64,000 bases of DNA, taken from Allonocardiopsis opalescens. GTDB lineage: Bacteria; Actinomycetota; Actinomycetes; Streptosporangiales; Streptosporangiaceae. Within the stretch, counting starts at the first letter, position 1, and each line of letters opens with the position of its first letter. The DNA lies in contig NZ_PVZC01000001.1 in the NCBI RefSeq assembly GCF_003002095.1, positions 1,364,001 through 1,428,000 on the forward strand, read 5' to 3'. Below are positions 17,162 to 25,531 of this stretch, piece after piece. The notes beneath the pieces were generated by a model. The model did no database searches, had not been told where the DNA came from, and saw nothing but the letters and a program-made list of their open reading frames with translations. A program made the position numbers and the translations under genes.

Positions 17162-17860
17162 ATGCTGGACCGGTTGAACGAGGCTTCGGAGTTCGTTGAG
17201 GAGGATCCGGGCGGTGCGGTGGATGTGGCGGCGATGGCGCGTATCGCCTTGACGTCGGAGCACCATCTGCGTCGGACGTTCGCGGTGTTGGCGGGCATGG
17301 GGCTGTCGGAGTACCTGCGTCGGCGTCGGCTCACCCTGGCGGGTGCGGAGCTTGGAGGGTGAGCGGGCTCTGCTCGATATCGCGGTGGACTACGGGTACT
17401 CCTCCACCGAGGCGTTCAGCCGGGCCTTCCGCGCTGTTCACGGCGTCGCCCCCGGCCAGGCCCGGCGCAGGGGGTCGCGCTGGTCTCCCAGGCCCGGCTG
17501 GCCTTCCACCTCACCGTCGAAGGGAGCACGCAGATGCGCTACCGCATCCTCGACAAGGGCGCCTTCGCCCTGGTCGGACTGCGAAGGCGGATCCCCAACA
17601 TCGCCCAGGGCCCCAACCCCGACATGGCCGCCTTCACCGAGGCGGTCGACGACCCACCTGGCAGCGGCTGGAGGAGCTCGGCGACCAGGAGCCGCGCGGC
17701 GCGCTGTCGGTGACCATGGCCCTGGACGGGGACGAGGGCTTCGGCGAGGAGATCGACTACTACGTCGCCGCCGCCACCACCGCCCCCCAGGGGATGGGAT
17801 CGCGGCGGCACTCGCCATCCTCGCCATCGCATTCTCGGCGCTGGGACGGCCGCGGAATCC
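17162..17860 (+). pseudogene. Frameshifted AraC-family regulator with GyrI-like effector domain
   Basis: An ATG behind GGAGGGGGAGC opens a frame with MLDRLNEASEFVEEDPGG and LRRTFAVLAGMGLSEYLRRR, the first helix-turn-helix of AraC/XylS proteins. The frame shifts near 17345 (to GERALLDIAVDYGYSSTEAF), again near 17470 (to RYRILDKGAFALVGLRRRIP) and again near 17655 (to LEELGDQEPRGALSVTMAL). Together these spell an AraC DNA-binding domain followed by a GyrI-like small-molecule domain. At least three frame changes make it a pseudogene, unless the assembly has errors here. Confidence 0.7.
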
Positions 17861-17869
17861 AGATCCGGG

Positions 17870-18084
17870 CGCATCTCCGCCCAGTTCGACGCCGACGCTT
17901 CAACGTGCGAAAAGGGCTGGCGATCGCGCTGCTGCCCTCGGCCCACGTCCCCCACCTGACGGGTCTGGCCACCGTCGAGATCACCGACCCACCCATGCGC
18001 GTCGAGTACCTCATCTGGAGCGGCGTCGGACGCACCCCGGCGGCAACCGCGTTCCTCGATCTGCTGGACCTGCCGGACCACTGA
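17870..18084 (+). pseudogene. C-terminal relic of a LysR-family regulator
   Basis: The frame encodes GLAIALLPSAHVP, later EYLIWSGVGRTPAATAFLDL and a TGA at 18082-18084. This resembles the last 60 residues of LysR effector domains (GLGIALLPS...RTPAARAFLD). The DNA-binding and most of the effector domain are absent. It follows directly on the AraC/GyrI relic, as if a deletion joined two regulators. Confidence 0.5.
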
Positions 18085-18355
18085 CCACCGGGGGATACTG
18101 ATGAGTTTGTCCGGTTGGCCACTTAGTAGATGCCCAGCGCCCGGTCCCTGACCGAGGTGAGGTCGAGGAGCATCACGGCGAACGTCACACGCGAGCGAGT
18201 CACCAGGGTTGACGCCACGGCCCAACCCGGCGGTCGACACCCTGCGGCGGCCTCCCGGCACCAACGCCCACAGCATCCAGACGCTCAAAGCCACAGACCG
18301 CCCTGACTTGCCGCTTTCGACCGACCCCGGGGGGAAGAGCACGTCCGGGCACGCG

Positions 18356-18401
18356 AAAACCCCAGCGTCAACGTAGGAAACGCCCGTTGACCTGGGGTTT
18401 T
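18356..18401. terminator. Terminator hairpin (copy A of the tRNA-Lys terminator)
   Basis: AAAACCCCAG...CTGGGGTTTT arms, extended by CAACG/CGTTG, form a stem of about 17 bp with one bulge. The arms are AT-ended on both sides, so it can work in either direction. The same hairpin follows the intact tRNA-Lys at 45436-45481. Confidence 0.6.
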
Positions 18402-18406
18402 GGGGG

Positions 18407-18449
18407 TGCGCCGCCAGGGACTCGAACCCCGAACCCGCTGATTAAGAGT
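18407..18449 (-). repeat. Partial tRNA-Lys copy: left attachment site of a genomic island
   Basis: The 43 bases from the discriminator position to the anticodon loop are identical to the 3' half of tRNA-Lys at 45486-45528. Similarity continues left through the terminator, with one base indel in the G run. At 18450 the match ends inside the anticodon arm. A 3' tRNA fragment in direct orientation to an intact tRNA 27 kb away is the usual footprint of integrase-mediated insertion (attL/attR). Confidence 0.75.
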
Positions 18450-19240
18450 TCCCTTGATGGATGTCTCGGAATGGCATCTGGTGTTGCTGTGTGCCGTATA
18501 GGCCGGTCGTTCGCGTGTTGGTGTGCCGCTTTTCGGTGTTCGGTGATGGGTGATGGCGGTTTGCTTCAAATGCGCCGAGCGCGTTTGGAGCACGGTCGAC
18601 GCAAGGAAACCGTCGGGTTGGTGTCTCGGATCTGATGCGGATCTGGAGAATGACTCGTGCAATGAGGTGGACCAGCCGTGGACGCCCTCGTGCGGATGCC
18701 CTGATGAAGGGGTGCGAGGGGTGGGTCGAAGCGTACAAGCTGTAGTTTCTTGAGGTGCGGATGTAATTGCCTTGGAGGAATCGACTTCATTAGCAACCCG
18801 GGCTGGTGGTAATCCACCTAAGCAACCCTATGGACGCCGTCTACCGGGCTCGTCATAACGCGCCGCTCTCATTGCGCGTGCTTCCTCGTCGATGAAGGCA
18901 TAGAAAGGTCACGTTCGATTACTTGTTGGGTCTGGTCGCAAGCAGGTAGTAGAGCTCCTGCGCTGCTGTTCTGCTCAGCGTAAGCTGTAACCGCGCGGAC
19001 CAGTGACCCAGATGGGCGCCGTTCGTCGTTGATCCATTCGAACGTGCGGAAAATAGTCTCGCCTGGTTTTGCCCTAACCGTGGATTACCGGTAAATCCTC
19101 TGAGGGTGCGGTGTCATGTGTCGATGTCCGCATCTCACAGGTGCACGGTGGTCTCGCCGTCAGTGGCTCGTCCATGAGTCGCCAGCTCCATCCTCGGTGC
19201 GCTGCCCCTGCTCGGGGCTCGCCACCACCGTGGAACGGTT
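18450..19240. other. Non-coding or decayed stretch inside the left island end
   Basis: About 800 bases of lower GC without a supported gene. On the minus strand, about 18890-19090, a short open frame includes EWINDERRPSGSLVRAVTAY and could be the tail of a lost gene. No integrase, excisionase or recognisable repeat is seen next to the attachment site, where one would expect them. Confidence 0.4.
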
Positions 19241-19246
19241 GAGGGC

Positions 19247-19801
19247 GTGCTCTGGGGGACGACGACCCTCGGAGCGACGGTGGAGGCCGCCGCCTGGGCC
19301 GCCGGACCCATGGCTGGCAGCAGCGACGACAATTTCTGTGACGGCGTGCTCACCGGCCACTTCGCCAAATGGCAGCGCGGCGCTCACCCTGGAACCGAAC
19401 GTGTGCTGCGCGGACTTGTCTATGTCCTGGGCGTCGCCGAACATCTTCCTGGATGTGACGATACAGTGAATCCGTTGCACAGACTTTATCACGACGATCT
19501 CCGGAGGGAACTCAATAGGGATGCTGCGCGGAGAGTATGCTCTCAACAGCCGAATTATCCGGGCGGCAACATGGATTGTGACGAGTATCCATTTGCGAGC
19601 ACGTATCAAGGCGGGGCTCAGAGTGTTTACGAGCAAGACGCCCGGATCGGTAACTTTTCTGCCCGTCCGATCGACTCAACCGACAACCAGATGGCGGGTA
19701 ACTGGATTTCGATTTTTTATGCAGAAAACAGAATCCTTGATTATCGGGGCGGCCAATTCGGCGACATGAGAGACCCATTCATCACTCGAATAGTTCCATA
19801 G
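19247..19801 (+). CDS. NucA/NucB-type DNase domain protein (N-terminus uncertain)
   Basis: The last 90 residues contain NPLHRLYHDDLRRELNRDAA, NMDCDEYPFASTYQGGAQ and DSTDNQMAGNWISIFYAENR. This is the NucA/NucB deoxyribonuclease domain with its conserved CDEYPFAST motif, found in secreted nucleases and as toxin tips of polymorphic toxins. The frame is open back to a TGA at 19175, but the first 90 residues lack a credible signal or delivery domain. No ribosome site supports the GTG used here. It may be a displaced toxin tip left by recombination. The following gene is a candidate immunity partner. Codon use is less GC-rich than in the rest of the window. Confidence 0.55.
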   Translation: MLWGTTTLGATVEAAAWAAGPMAGSSDDNFCDGVLTGHFAKWQRGAHPGTERVLRGLVYVLGVAEHLPGCDDTVNPLHRLYHDDLRRELNRDAARRVCSQQPNYPGGNMDCDEYPFASTYQGGAQSVYEQDARIGNFSARPIDSTDNQMAGNWISIFYAENRILDYRGGQFGDMRDPFITRIVP

Positions 19802-19942
19802 CGGCGAGTGTCCTGGGCGTCGATGGCGCGATCATCTCCTTAGGTGGTGCGGCCGCCGGATCTCTGCGAATCCGGCGGCTGCATTGTGGTTGGTAGAATG
19901 TTGGGCGCTGTGTGCAGCAATCGACATTGGGGAAGGGGTGCG

Positions 19943-20566
19943 ATGTCACTCATTCGGCAAGCTAGTGGTCGCGTCGTGGTGGAACGACATCTGTTTTACA
20001 TTGGAGCCGATGTGCTGCTACGGAGCGATATGACGGCCAGACTCCGGGAGAACCCTGATAGCTGGGTCGTCATCGTTGGCCAATGCGTTGCGATCCGAAG
20101 CAGGCATGAGGACGCGAAGGTCGCGATTGATCTACAGTTTTGGGAGCATGCGCCAACCTTCCCTGCCGAAGTCGAAGAATATCGCCAGTTCCAGATGTCG
20201 CTTGCCGTACCCGAGGTTCATGTTTCCACTCTGACGCTGGGGCCGGCGAGGATAGACCTCGACTTGGAGTATGCTGGCGATTACCAATGCCGGGTGATTC
20301 GGGAATCTGACTCGAGTCGGGTGCCGGTTAATGGTTCCGTGTTCTCATATTACGTCGATATATCCGAACGGTACGTCGTTCAGTTGTGGTCCGAGAAGAC
20401 GCCTCTTCATGGCGTGAGTGAGGGGAGCGCAGCAAGGCGGGGCGCCAGGACGGGGGCGCAAGGGCCAGTTGATCAGACCCGCGAGATGACGCAACAAGAG
20501 ATAATCGATCGTATGAATGAAGGCCAGAGAAGAAGTAGGTTCGACGGGACCCCGCGGAACATCTAG
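19943..20566 (+). CDS. Hypothetical protein downstream of NucA/NucB domain (immunity candidate)
   Basis: A 207-residue soluble protein with an ATG behind GGAAGGGG. No signal peptide or membrane segment is seen. The first 150 residues alternate beta-strand-like stretches (VVIVGQCVAIRS, RIDLDLEYAGDYQCRVI), and the C-terminus is basic and Gln/Arg-rich. I do not recognise a family. Its position 140 bases after the nuclease domain on the same strand, its cytoplasmic character and the shared low GC suggest an immunity or accessory protein. That is inference from context only. Confidence 0.5.
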   Translation: MSLIRQASGRVVVERHLFYIGADVLLRSDMTARLRENPDSWVVIVGQCVAIRSRHEDAKVAIDLQFWEHAPTFPAEVEEYRQFQMSLAVPEVHVSTLTLGPARIDLDLEYAGDYQCRVIRESDSSRVPVNGSVFSYYVDISERYVVQLWSEKTPLHGVSEGSAARRGARTGAQGPVDQTREMTQQEIIDRMNEGQRRSRFDGTPRNI

Positions 20567-20749
20567 TTCGGTCCATCAGGGGTGGATTCCCGGCTCGATC
20601 GATCATGGCAGCCCATTCGCTCTTTTTGTAAATTCAAGCGCCACATTCCCATGGGCTGATATTCTGAGGGCCGATACGAAATCAAATGATCTGCCGCAGC
20701 TGGTCGCAGCGTGCTGGAAGTGCGTCGCTGAGATTCTATGTGTTCACTG

Positions 20750-20955
20750 TTATTTGTTTCTGGCTTCGTTGATGTAGCTGCGATCTTTGGGAGTGAGTTT
20801 GTAAGTCCAGGCGGTGGCGACGTCGATGTAGTGCTGTCCGGCTGGGCCGAGTCGTCGGGCAGCGATGCGGCTGATGGCGGTCTTGGGCAGGCCGGGCGGT
20901 AAAGCATCTTGTACTGCGGTGAGTGCGTGGTGCAGCCAGTCGGCCGCGGCCAGTT
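20750..20955 (-). pseudogene. Unidentified C-terminal coding fragment
   Basis: A minus-strand frame reads WLHHALTAVQDALPP, GLPKTAISRIAARRLGPAG, YIDVATAWTYKLTPKDR and ends INEARNK then stop. Its composition looks like real protein but no start is available; upstream it runs into the Cas3 relic in another frame. I cannot name the family. Confidence 0.3.
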
Positions 20956-21042
20956 GCGCGCTGCTGACCGCTCCTCGACCTGCATGACGCGGCCGCGTCC
21001 AAGGGCGAGCGGCTGTGAGCGCTGCCTGCCTCGCCTACGCCG

Positions 21043-21462
21043 ATGGCCGTAATCAGCGGGCGGTTGCCCGAGGTGCCTGCGGATGTCGGTGTCGGTGGGT
21101 GGGTGGTCGCAGTCGTCGTTGAGGGCGCGTTCGAGGTGGAAGCAGGCGGCACGCGAGTGCACGACGCCGATGCGCTCCAGGTGCGGGTCGTTGAGTTCCT
21201 CACCCAGGCGCTGGGTCATGGCGCTGATGGACGCCAGGTAGGGCAAGGTGTAGAAGACGCGGGGCGTGCCCCCGCGCGTGACGGCCAGGTCGGTGACCTG
21301 GCGGTGGGCCCACAGCAGCGCGGCCTCGGTCTTGCCCCGCCCGGTGGGGGCGCGCAGCAGCAGGTGCCCGCGCACCTGGGCGGCGTCGTGCTGGTGGCGG
21401 TACAGCCGCCGCGCCGCGGTGAGGCGCTGGGGGTAGGAGGCGTCGAGCCGCCGTCGCCTGAG
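21043..21462 (-). pseudogene. Relic of a CRISPR-associated helicase Cas3
   Basis: One frame encodes LLLRAPTGRGKTEAALLWA (Walker A of the Cas3 SF2 helicase) and TPRVFYTLPYLASISAMTQRL, then VVHSRAACFHLERALN, all typical of type I Cas3. The HD nuclease domain, the DEVH box and the second RecA domain are missing, and the frame degenerates at both ends. No other cas gene and no repeat-spacer array are visible anywhere in the window, so this is an isolated remnant. Confidence 0.65.
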
Positions 21463-21625
21463 CGCATCATGCGGATGGTGCGCTCCGCCCTGCACACCGT
21501 GGAGGAGACCTGGTCGCCACGGTCTTCGCCAGGGTGCCCTAGCCGGTACGGGAGCGGATCTTGGCCCTGGTGGCTGGTGCACCGGAAGGGGCGAGGAGAC
21601 GGTGGGCGCCGAGGCGGAGGGCGGC

Positions 21626-21718
21626 TCCGAGGAGGAGTCGGTGCTGGCGCTGGTGAAGGCGATGCCGGGCAATGTGAACCTGGAGTCGATGTTGCGGGAG
21701 ATCCGCAAGCTGACAGCG
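21626..21718 (+). mobile_element. Fragment of a Tn3-family transposase
   Basis: The frame SEEESVLALVKAMPGN followed by VNLESMLREIRKLTA matches the N-terminal (DUF4158-type) region of Tn3-family TnpA, where GNVSLESMLxEIxKL is conserved. Only about 30 codons remain before the sequence diverges into the recombinase relic. Confidence 0.5.
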
Positions 21719-21844
21719 GCGTCGGCACCCCATGCGCGAGGCCGGCATCCGGTCCCTTCCACCGAGGGGCCCGGAATCAGGGCACGACGGATCCTTCAGT
21801 TCCCCGCACACCGCGGCCTGGTCATTCCCGATTCAACCCACCAG

Positions 21845-22713
21845 GCCGACATCCACCAGCGCATCCAGACCTTCCCTGAAGACATCGCCGACGAACTGCG
21901 CAGCTGGGTCCTGGTTTTGCGGGGCGAAGGCCGCTGCGAACATCCTGCGATGCTCGTTCGAGATGATGCGCAAGTACCCGGGCTACCTCCACCCGGTCCT
22001 GACCGCCTGGGCGAGTCGCGTCACCAGCCTCCGCGAGATCACCAAGGACGACCTCCAGGACCCCCTCGCCCAGCGGCCGGGTCCAACAGGCCGGCATCTC
22101 CTCAGCGCACTGCGCAGCCCTCCAGGCCCTCAAACAGAAACAACTGATCTTCCGCGACCCGACTCGCGGCATCTCACTACCCGCCGCCCGACGCCTGCCG
22201 GTGCCCATCCCACCGATCGGCTCCGCGGCCTGGTCGACCGGGTCGAGTCCCCGTGGCGAAGTTCGTCGTCGCGCTCGTCGCCGTCCACGGCCTCGGCCGG
22301 CGCGAGACCCGCTACCTCCTGCTGACCGATCTCGACCGTGCCCGCGGCCGCCCGGGAGTCCACCGGGTCCTGCGACACACGGCCTACCTGGACGAAGTCA
22401 CCCTTGCCCTCGCGAGCGACTGGCTTCGTGACCGTCACCAGCGGTGGCCTCTGACGACCAATCCCTACCTCCTGGTCAGCCGGCAGACCGTCGCCGACGA
22501 CCGGCTCCCGCCGTCGCCACCATGGTCATCAACGCCATCTACCGACCCCTCGGTCTGAGCCCGTCAAAACTCCGCCAGGGCCGCATCCTCGACGAAGCCC
22601 GCCGCACCGCCGACCCCGTCCACCTCATGCGCGTCTTCGGCATCGCCGCCCAGACCGCGATGGAGTACATCGCCACCGCGCACCCCGAACGCACTTCCCA
22701 AGTTGCCCGATAG
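21845..22713 (+). pseudogene. Frameshifted site-specific recombinase/integrase-like gene
   Basis: Successive frames encode FPEDIADELRSWVLVLRGEG, YLHPVLTAWASRVTSLREIT, LRGLVDRVESPW, KFVVALVAVHGLGRRETRY, LLLTDLDRARGR and finally VINAIYRPLGLSPSKLRQGR with a tail ending ERTSQVAR and TAG. The order and spacing fit tyrosine-recombinase-like proteins seen beside Tn3 elements in actinomycetes. At least four frame changes are needed to read it through, so it is inactive. It is the only integrase-like sequence found between the two tRNA-Lys repeats. Confidence 0.5.
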
Positions 22714-23063
22714 CCGCTACCGAGATTGCCGCAGGCCGTCAGGATGTGGCCCTGCTCGCCGCCTTCGCCTGCTTGGCCGCATTGACCACGAAGGCTTTGA
22801 CCTGCTGAAGAACCTCGTCGCACTGGTCACGGACTGCTGTCATCGTGCGGTCTCGGCGGCTGGAACTGCCTGGCCGTACGCTCGCCCTTCCACATGTGAC
22901 GCGTAGGCGGGGTTCGCGCGGCGGGCTGTGGAAGGCCCAGCGGGGAAATCACTCACAAAAAGGCAGATGAAGCTTCCGATAGGCGAGGGTTTGCTCCTCT
23001 GACGAGTTCCTTCGGCTGACCATTGAAACCCGGTCTTCTGAGGCTGGCTGGTTCCTGCCTTGC
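22714..23063. other. Intergenic stretch, nothing recognised
   Basis: About 350 bases between the recombinase relic and the end of the lipoprotein gene. No open frame with a ribosome site and no clear hairpin was found. Confidence 0.4.
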
Positions 23064-24209
23064 TCAGGACGGCAGCTGGATGCGCAGGCCGCGGTTGGTG
23101 ATGGTGAGGTCCGCGCCCTGGCAGTTGCGGCCGCCCCAGGTGATGAGGTGGTGGGCGGTCAGTGCGGCGGTGGCGCCGGCGCCGCAGTAGTCGGCGTGGT
23201 CGGTGAGGCGGTAGTGGGTGAGTTCGCCCGAGTCGGGGTCGAAGGTGCTGAGGTCGCGGCCGTTGAGGGAGATGATCTGACGTGCTGCGGAGATCCACAT
23301 GGCTCCCCGGTTGAGCCCTGCTTGTGTCAGGTCGATCGGGGGGCGCAGGTCCACGCTGTCGTGGGTGGCGACCGTCTGCACGGCGCCGTCCTCGCTCATG
23401 TGCGCGACATGGGTGCGGGTGTCGTCGGAGGCGAGCAGGTAGGTGGAGCCCTGGCCGTCGGAGGCGAGTCCAAGTGAGCGGAGCGGTTCGGTGAGGTCGA
23501 TGTCGTGGGGCACGACGGAGGTCGAGTCGTTGTCGGCGTCGTAGTGGCGGATCGCCAGGGTGCGGTCGGGGTCGGTGCCGGCCAGCAGTACCCGCCCCGG
23601 TCCGGTCGCCGCCATGGCCTGCACCTGGATGTCGACCTCGGTGGTGTGCCAGTGGTCGTCGGCGATCGCGTAGCTCAGCAGTGCGTCGGTCGGCCGGTCC
23701 GACCTACGCCCGCCGCCGATGACCATCCACCCGCCGGTCGCCACCGCCAGCGCCGAACTCCGTTCCTGCGGGGCCGGTGCGATGGGCCGCCAGGTGTCCT
23801 CGCCGGGGTGGTAGGCCGCTCCGTCGCGGGCGAAGTGGCCAGGGGCGGGTGCGCTCGTCGCGCCGCCCCAGACGATCATCTCCGTACCCGTCCACACCGC
23901 GACGTGCCGCGTGCGCGGCGCCACCGGCGCGGGAGGGATCGGATTCCAGCCGCCGCCGGTCAGAGAGAGCACCGCCCCGTCCGCATGCGGCCGGTGCTCG
24001 TCCCCGAAATCTCCACCCCAGATCAGCAGGGAATCCTCTGCCAGCACCGAGGAGTGCCCGACCCGCGCGTGCAGGGGTGAGGCGCCGATCTCCGACACCA
24101 CCAAGGCGTCGTCCGCTTGCCCGGGGTCGCCCACGGCGCACGAGGTGGCCAGCAGGGCCACGGCCAGCAACCCGACGGGGGCCTTAATCATATCGAAGCC
24201 ATTTCTCAT
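23064..24209 (-). CDS. Kelch-like beta-propeller lipoprotein
   Basis: A 381-residue protein with a signal peptide ending in a lipobox (LLATSC, Cys near residue 28), so it is probably anchored on the outer face of the membrane. The body carries repeated W-G-G motifs (LLIWGGDFGDE, MIVWGGATSA, MVIGGGRRS, LITWGGRNC) spaced about 50 residues apart, as in Kelch/galactose-oxidase-type propellers. No catalytic residues can be named; propellers mostly bind ligands. The ATG overlaps the stop of the upstream hydrolase gene (ATGA), which fixes the start and couples the two. Confidence 0.75.
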   Translation of the reverse strand: MRNGFDMIKAPVGLLAVALLATSCAVGDPGQADDALVVSEIGASPLHARVGHSSVLAEDSLLIWGGDFGDEHRPHADGAVLSLTGGGWNPIPPAPVAPRTRHVAVWTGTEMIVWGGATSAPAPGHFARDGAAYHPGEDTWRPIAPAPQERSSALAVATGGWMVIGGGRRSDRPTDALLSYAIADDHWHTTEVDIQVQAMAATGPGRVLLAGTDPDRTLAIRHYDADNDSTSVVPHDIDLTEPLRSLGLASDGQGSTYLLASDDTRTHVAHMSEDGAVQTVATHDSVDLRPPIDLTQAGLNRGAMWISAARQIISLNGRDLSTFDPDSGELTHYRLTDHADYCGAGATAALTAHHLITWGGRNCQGADLTITNRGLRIQLPS

Positions 24210-25528
24210 TCTGCGGAAAGACCTACCGATTCCAAGCACTCCACGGTCCCGTCCTGGGCGGAGTGCGAACCATCAGGCGACTCAAGCCAATCTACCTCGT
24301 TGTCAAAGTGAAGGTAACGACGTATCAGTGTATCTGGAACTAGTGGATCTTGATCGGATGTCACGACACAGACGTTTTCCGCAGTCGCCTCGATCCGCGC
24401 TGGTTCCCCAGGTGGACGTGTGAAGTCGCGGCAGGGAGCGTGGAGGGAAGCGAGTACGTGTGCAACCGGGGATTCATCGCCTTGATCGTCCGCCCACGGG
24501 GCAGCGATCCGGCAGACTTCCGCAAGGTAAGCCAGGTATCCGGACGAAATCGAGTTTTCTCCGTAGCGGAGCCACAACGAGTCGGAGAGTCGGCCTGCCA
24601 ACTCATGGTCTGATCTACCTGCGATCTCTCTGGCGCTATCGGTGATCTCGTCTCCGGGCAGGTAACCCAGTGCGAGTTCGGCAGACGCATAATCGAATGC
24701 TTCCACCGGCAGATGCCTGTTTGCGACGTTCGAAGACATGAACTCGTGGTCGGAGCGTTCGAAATCGTCGAGAAGACCGTCAGATTGCTCTACGCGCGCA
24801 CCCAGCAGCTCTTCGCCGGCCACTCCGACTGGAAAAGGGCGGATCAGTGCGATCCAGTCAAGTTCCACCTCGGCTAGGTAAGAAAGTCTCGCAGAGCCGA
24901 ACGAGTACCCGAGAAAGCCGTTTAGTTCAATTGATTCAGTCGCCTCGATGGCGGAGACGACAGAGGCGTAGTGATCGGGAGAGAATCCCCAAGCCAAGGC
25001 GTCGTCTCCACTGATACCACATTGATTGATGACGTTCTCTATGCCGGGAAGCGTGTCTGGGTGCCCGGTGCGGCTCGACGCATAGAAATATGACAAGGAC
25101 GAAGAGCACTCATCTGACTGGTTGGATCTTACCCAAGGCTCTTCGATGAAAAGAAGATTAGAATTTCTTAGGCTGGGGATGGAGTTTCGGAACTCGTGCA
25201 GATTGAATCTGCCGGACAGGATCGATACTCCGGGCCCTCCGAAGTCGACGATCGCGGTCTCTGATGTTTCCTCCTCTGATCTGAGCAGAGCGTATCTGAC
25301 TTCTCGGCCAGCATGGGTGATCGACTGGCATGGTTCGTTCGGTCGGGGCTCTTCGCAAGGGGTGGCGGGAGCGGAGTCCGGTATGGGGGAAGCGGGCGTA
25401 GGCTGGTCGACGTGCACGAATACGGCTACGAGGCTGACGATGACCACGAGAATGGATGCTGACACCATATATGCTGGAGGGGTGCTCCGAACGAGTCGGA
25501 GCACCCCCGATGCCTTGCGCTGATTCAC
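24206..25528 (-). CDS. Membrane-anchored alpha/beta hydrolase, tripeptidyl-aminopeptidase-like
   Basis: A 440-residue protein with one N-terminal membrane anchor (about residues 20-40) and an extracellular hydrolase domain. The oxyanion GGPG motif (IVDFGGPGVS), the nucleophile elbow GYSFGS, a late Asp in VVTSDQDPLVP and His in DGSHSAQ form a full catalytic triad. The layout is that of the TAP/S33 peptidase group. Cys pairs suggest disulfides. It is the middle gene of a three-gene exported-protein operon: 3 bases after one stop, 4 bases overlapping the next start. The usual GC is reduced, pointing to recent acquisition. Confidence 0.75.
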   Translation of the reverse strand: MNQRKASGVLRLVRSTPPAYMVSASILVVIVSLVAVFVHVDQPTPASPIPDSAPATPCEEPRPNEPCQSITHAGREVRYALLRSEEETSETAIVDFGGPGVSILSGRFNLHEFRNSIPSLRNSNLLFIEEPWVRSNQSDECSSSLSYFYASSRTGHPDTLPGIENVINQCGISGDDALAWGFSPDHYASVVSAIEATESIELNGFLGYSFGSARLSYLAEVELDWIALIRPFPVGVAGEELLGARVEQSDGLLDDFERSDHEFMSSNVANRHLPVEAFDYASAELALGYLPGDEITDSAREIAGRSDHELAGRLSDSLWLRYGENSISSGYLAYLAEVCRIAAPWADDQGDESPVAHVLASLHAPCRDFTRPPGEPARIEATAENVCVVTSDQDPLVPDTLIRRYLHFDNEVDWLESPDGSHSAQDGTVECLESVGLSAE

Positions 25529-25531
25529 GCT

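Noticed and set aside
18387-18635. Open frame running through the partial tRNA-Lys copy
   Set aside because: It is read from tRNA and terminator sequence; frames like this are artefacts of tRNA fragments.
20000-23000. Search for a CRISPR array near the Cas3 relic
   Set aside because: No evenly spaced direct repeats of 25-37 bases were seen on either side.
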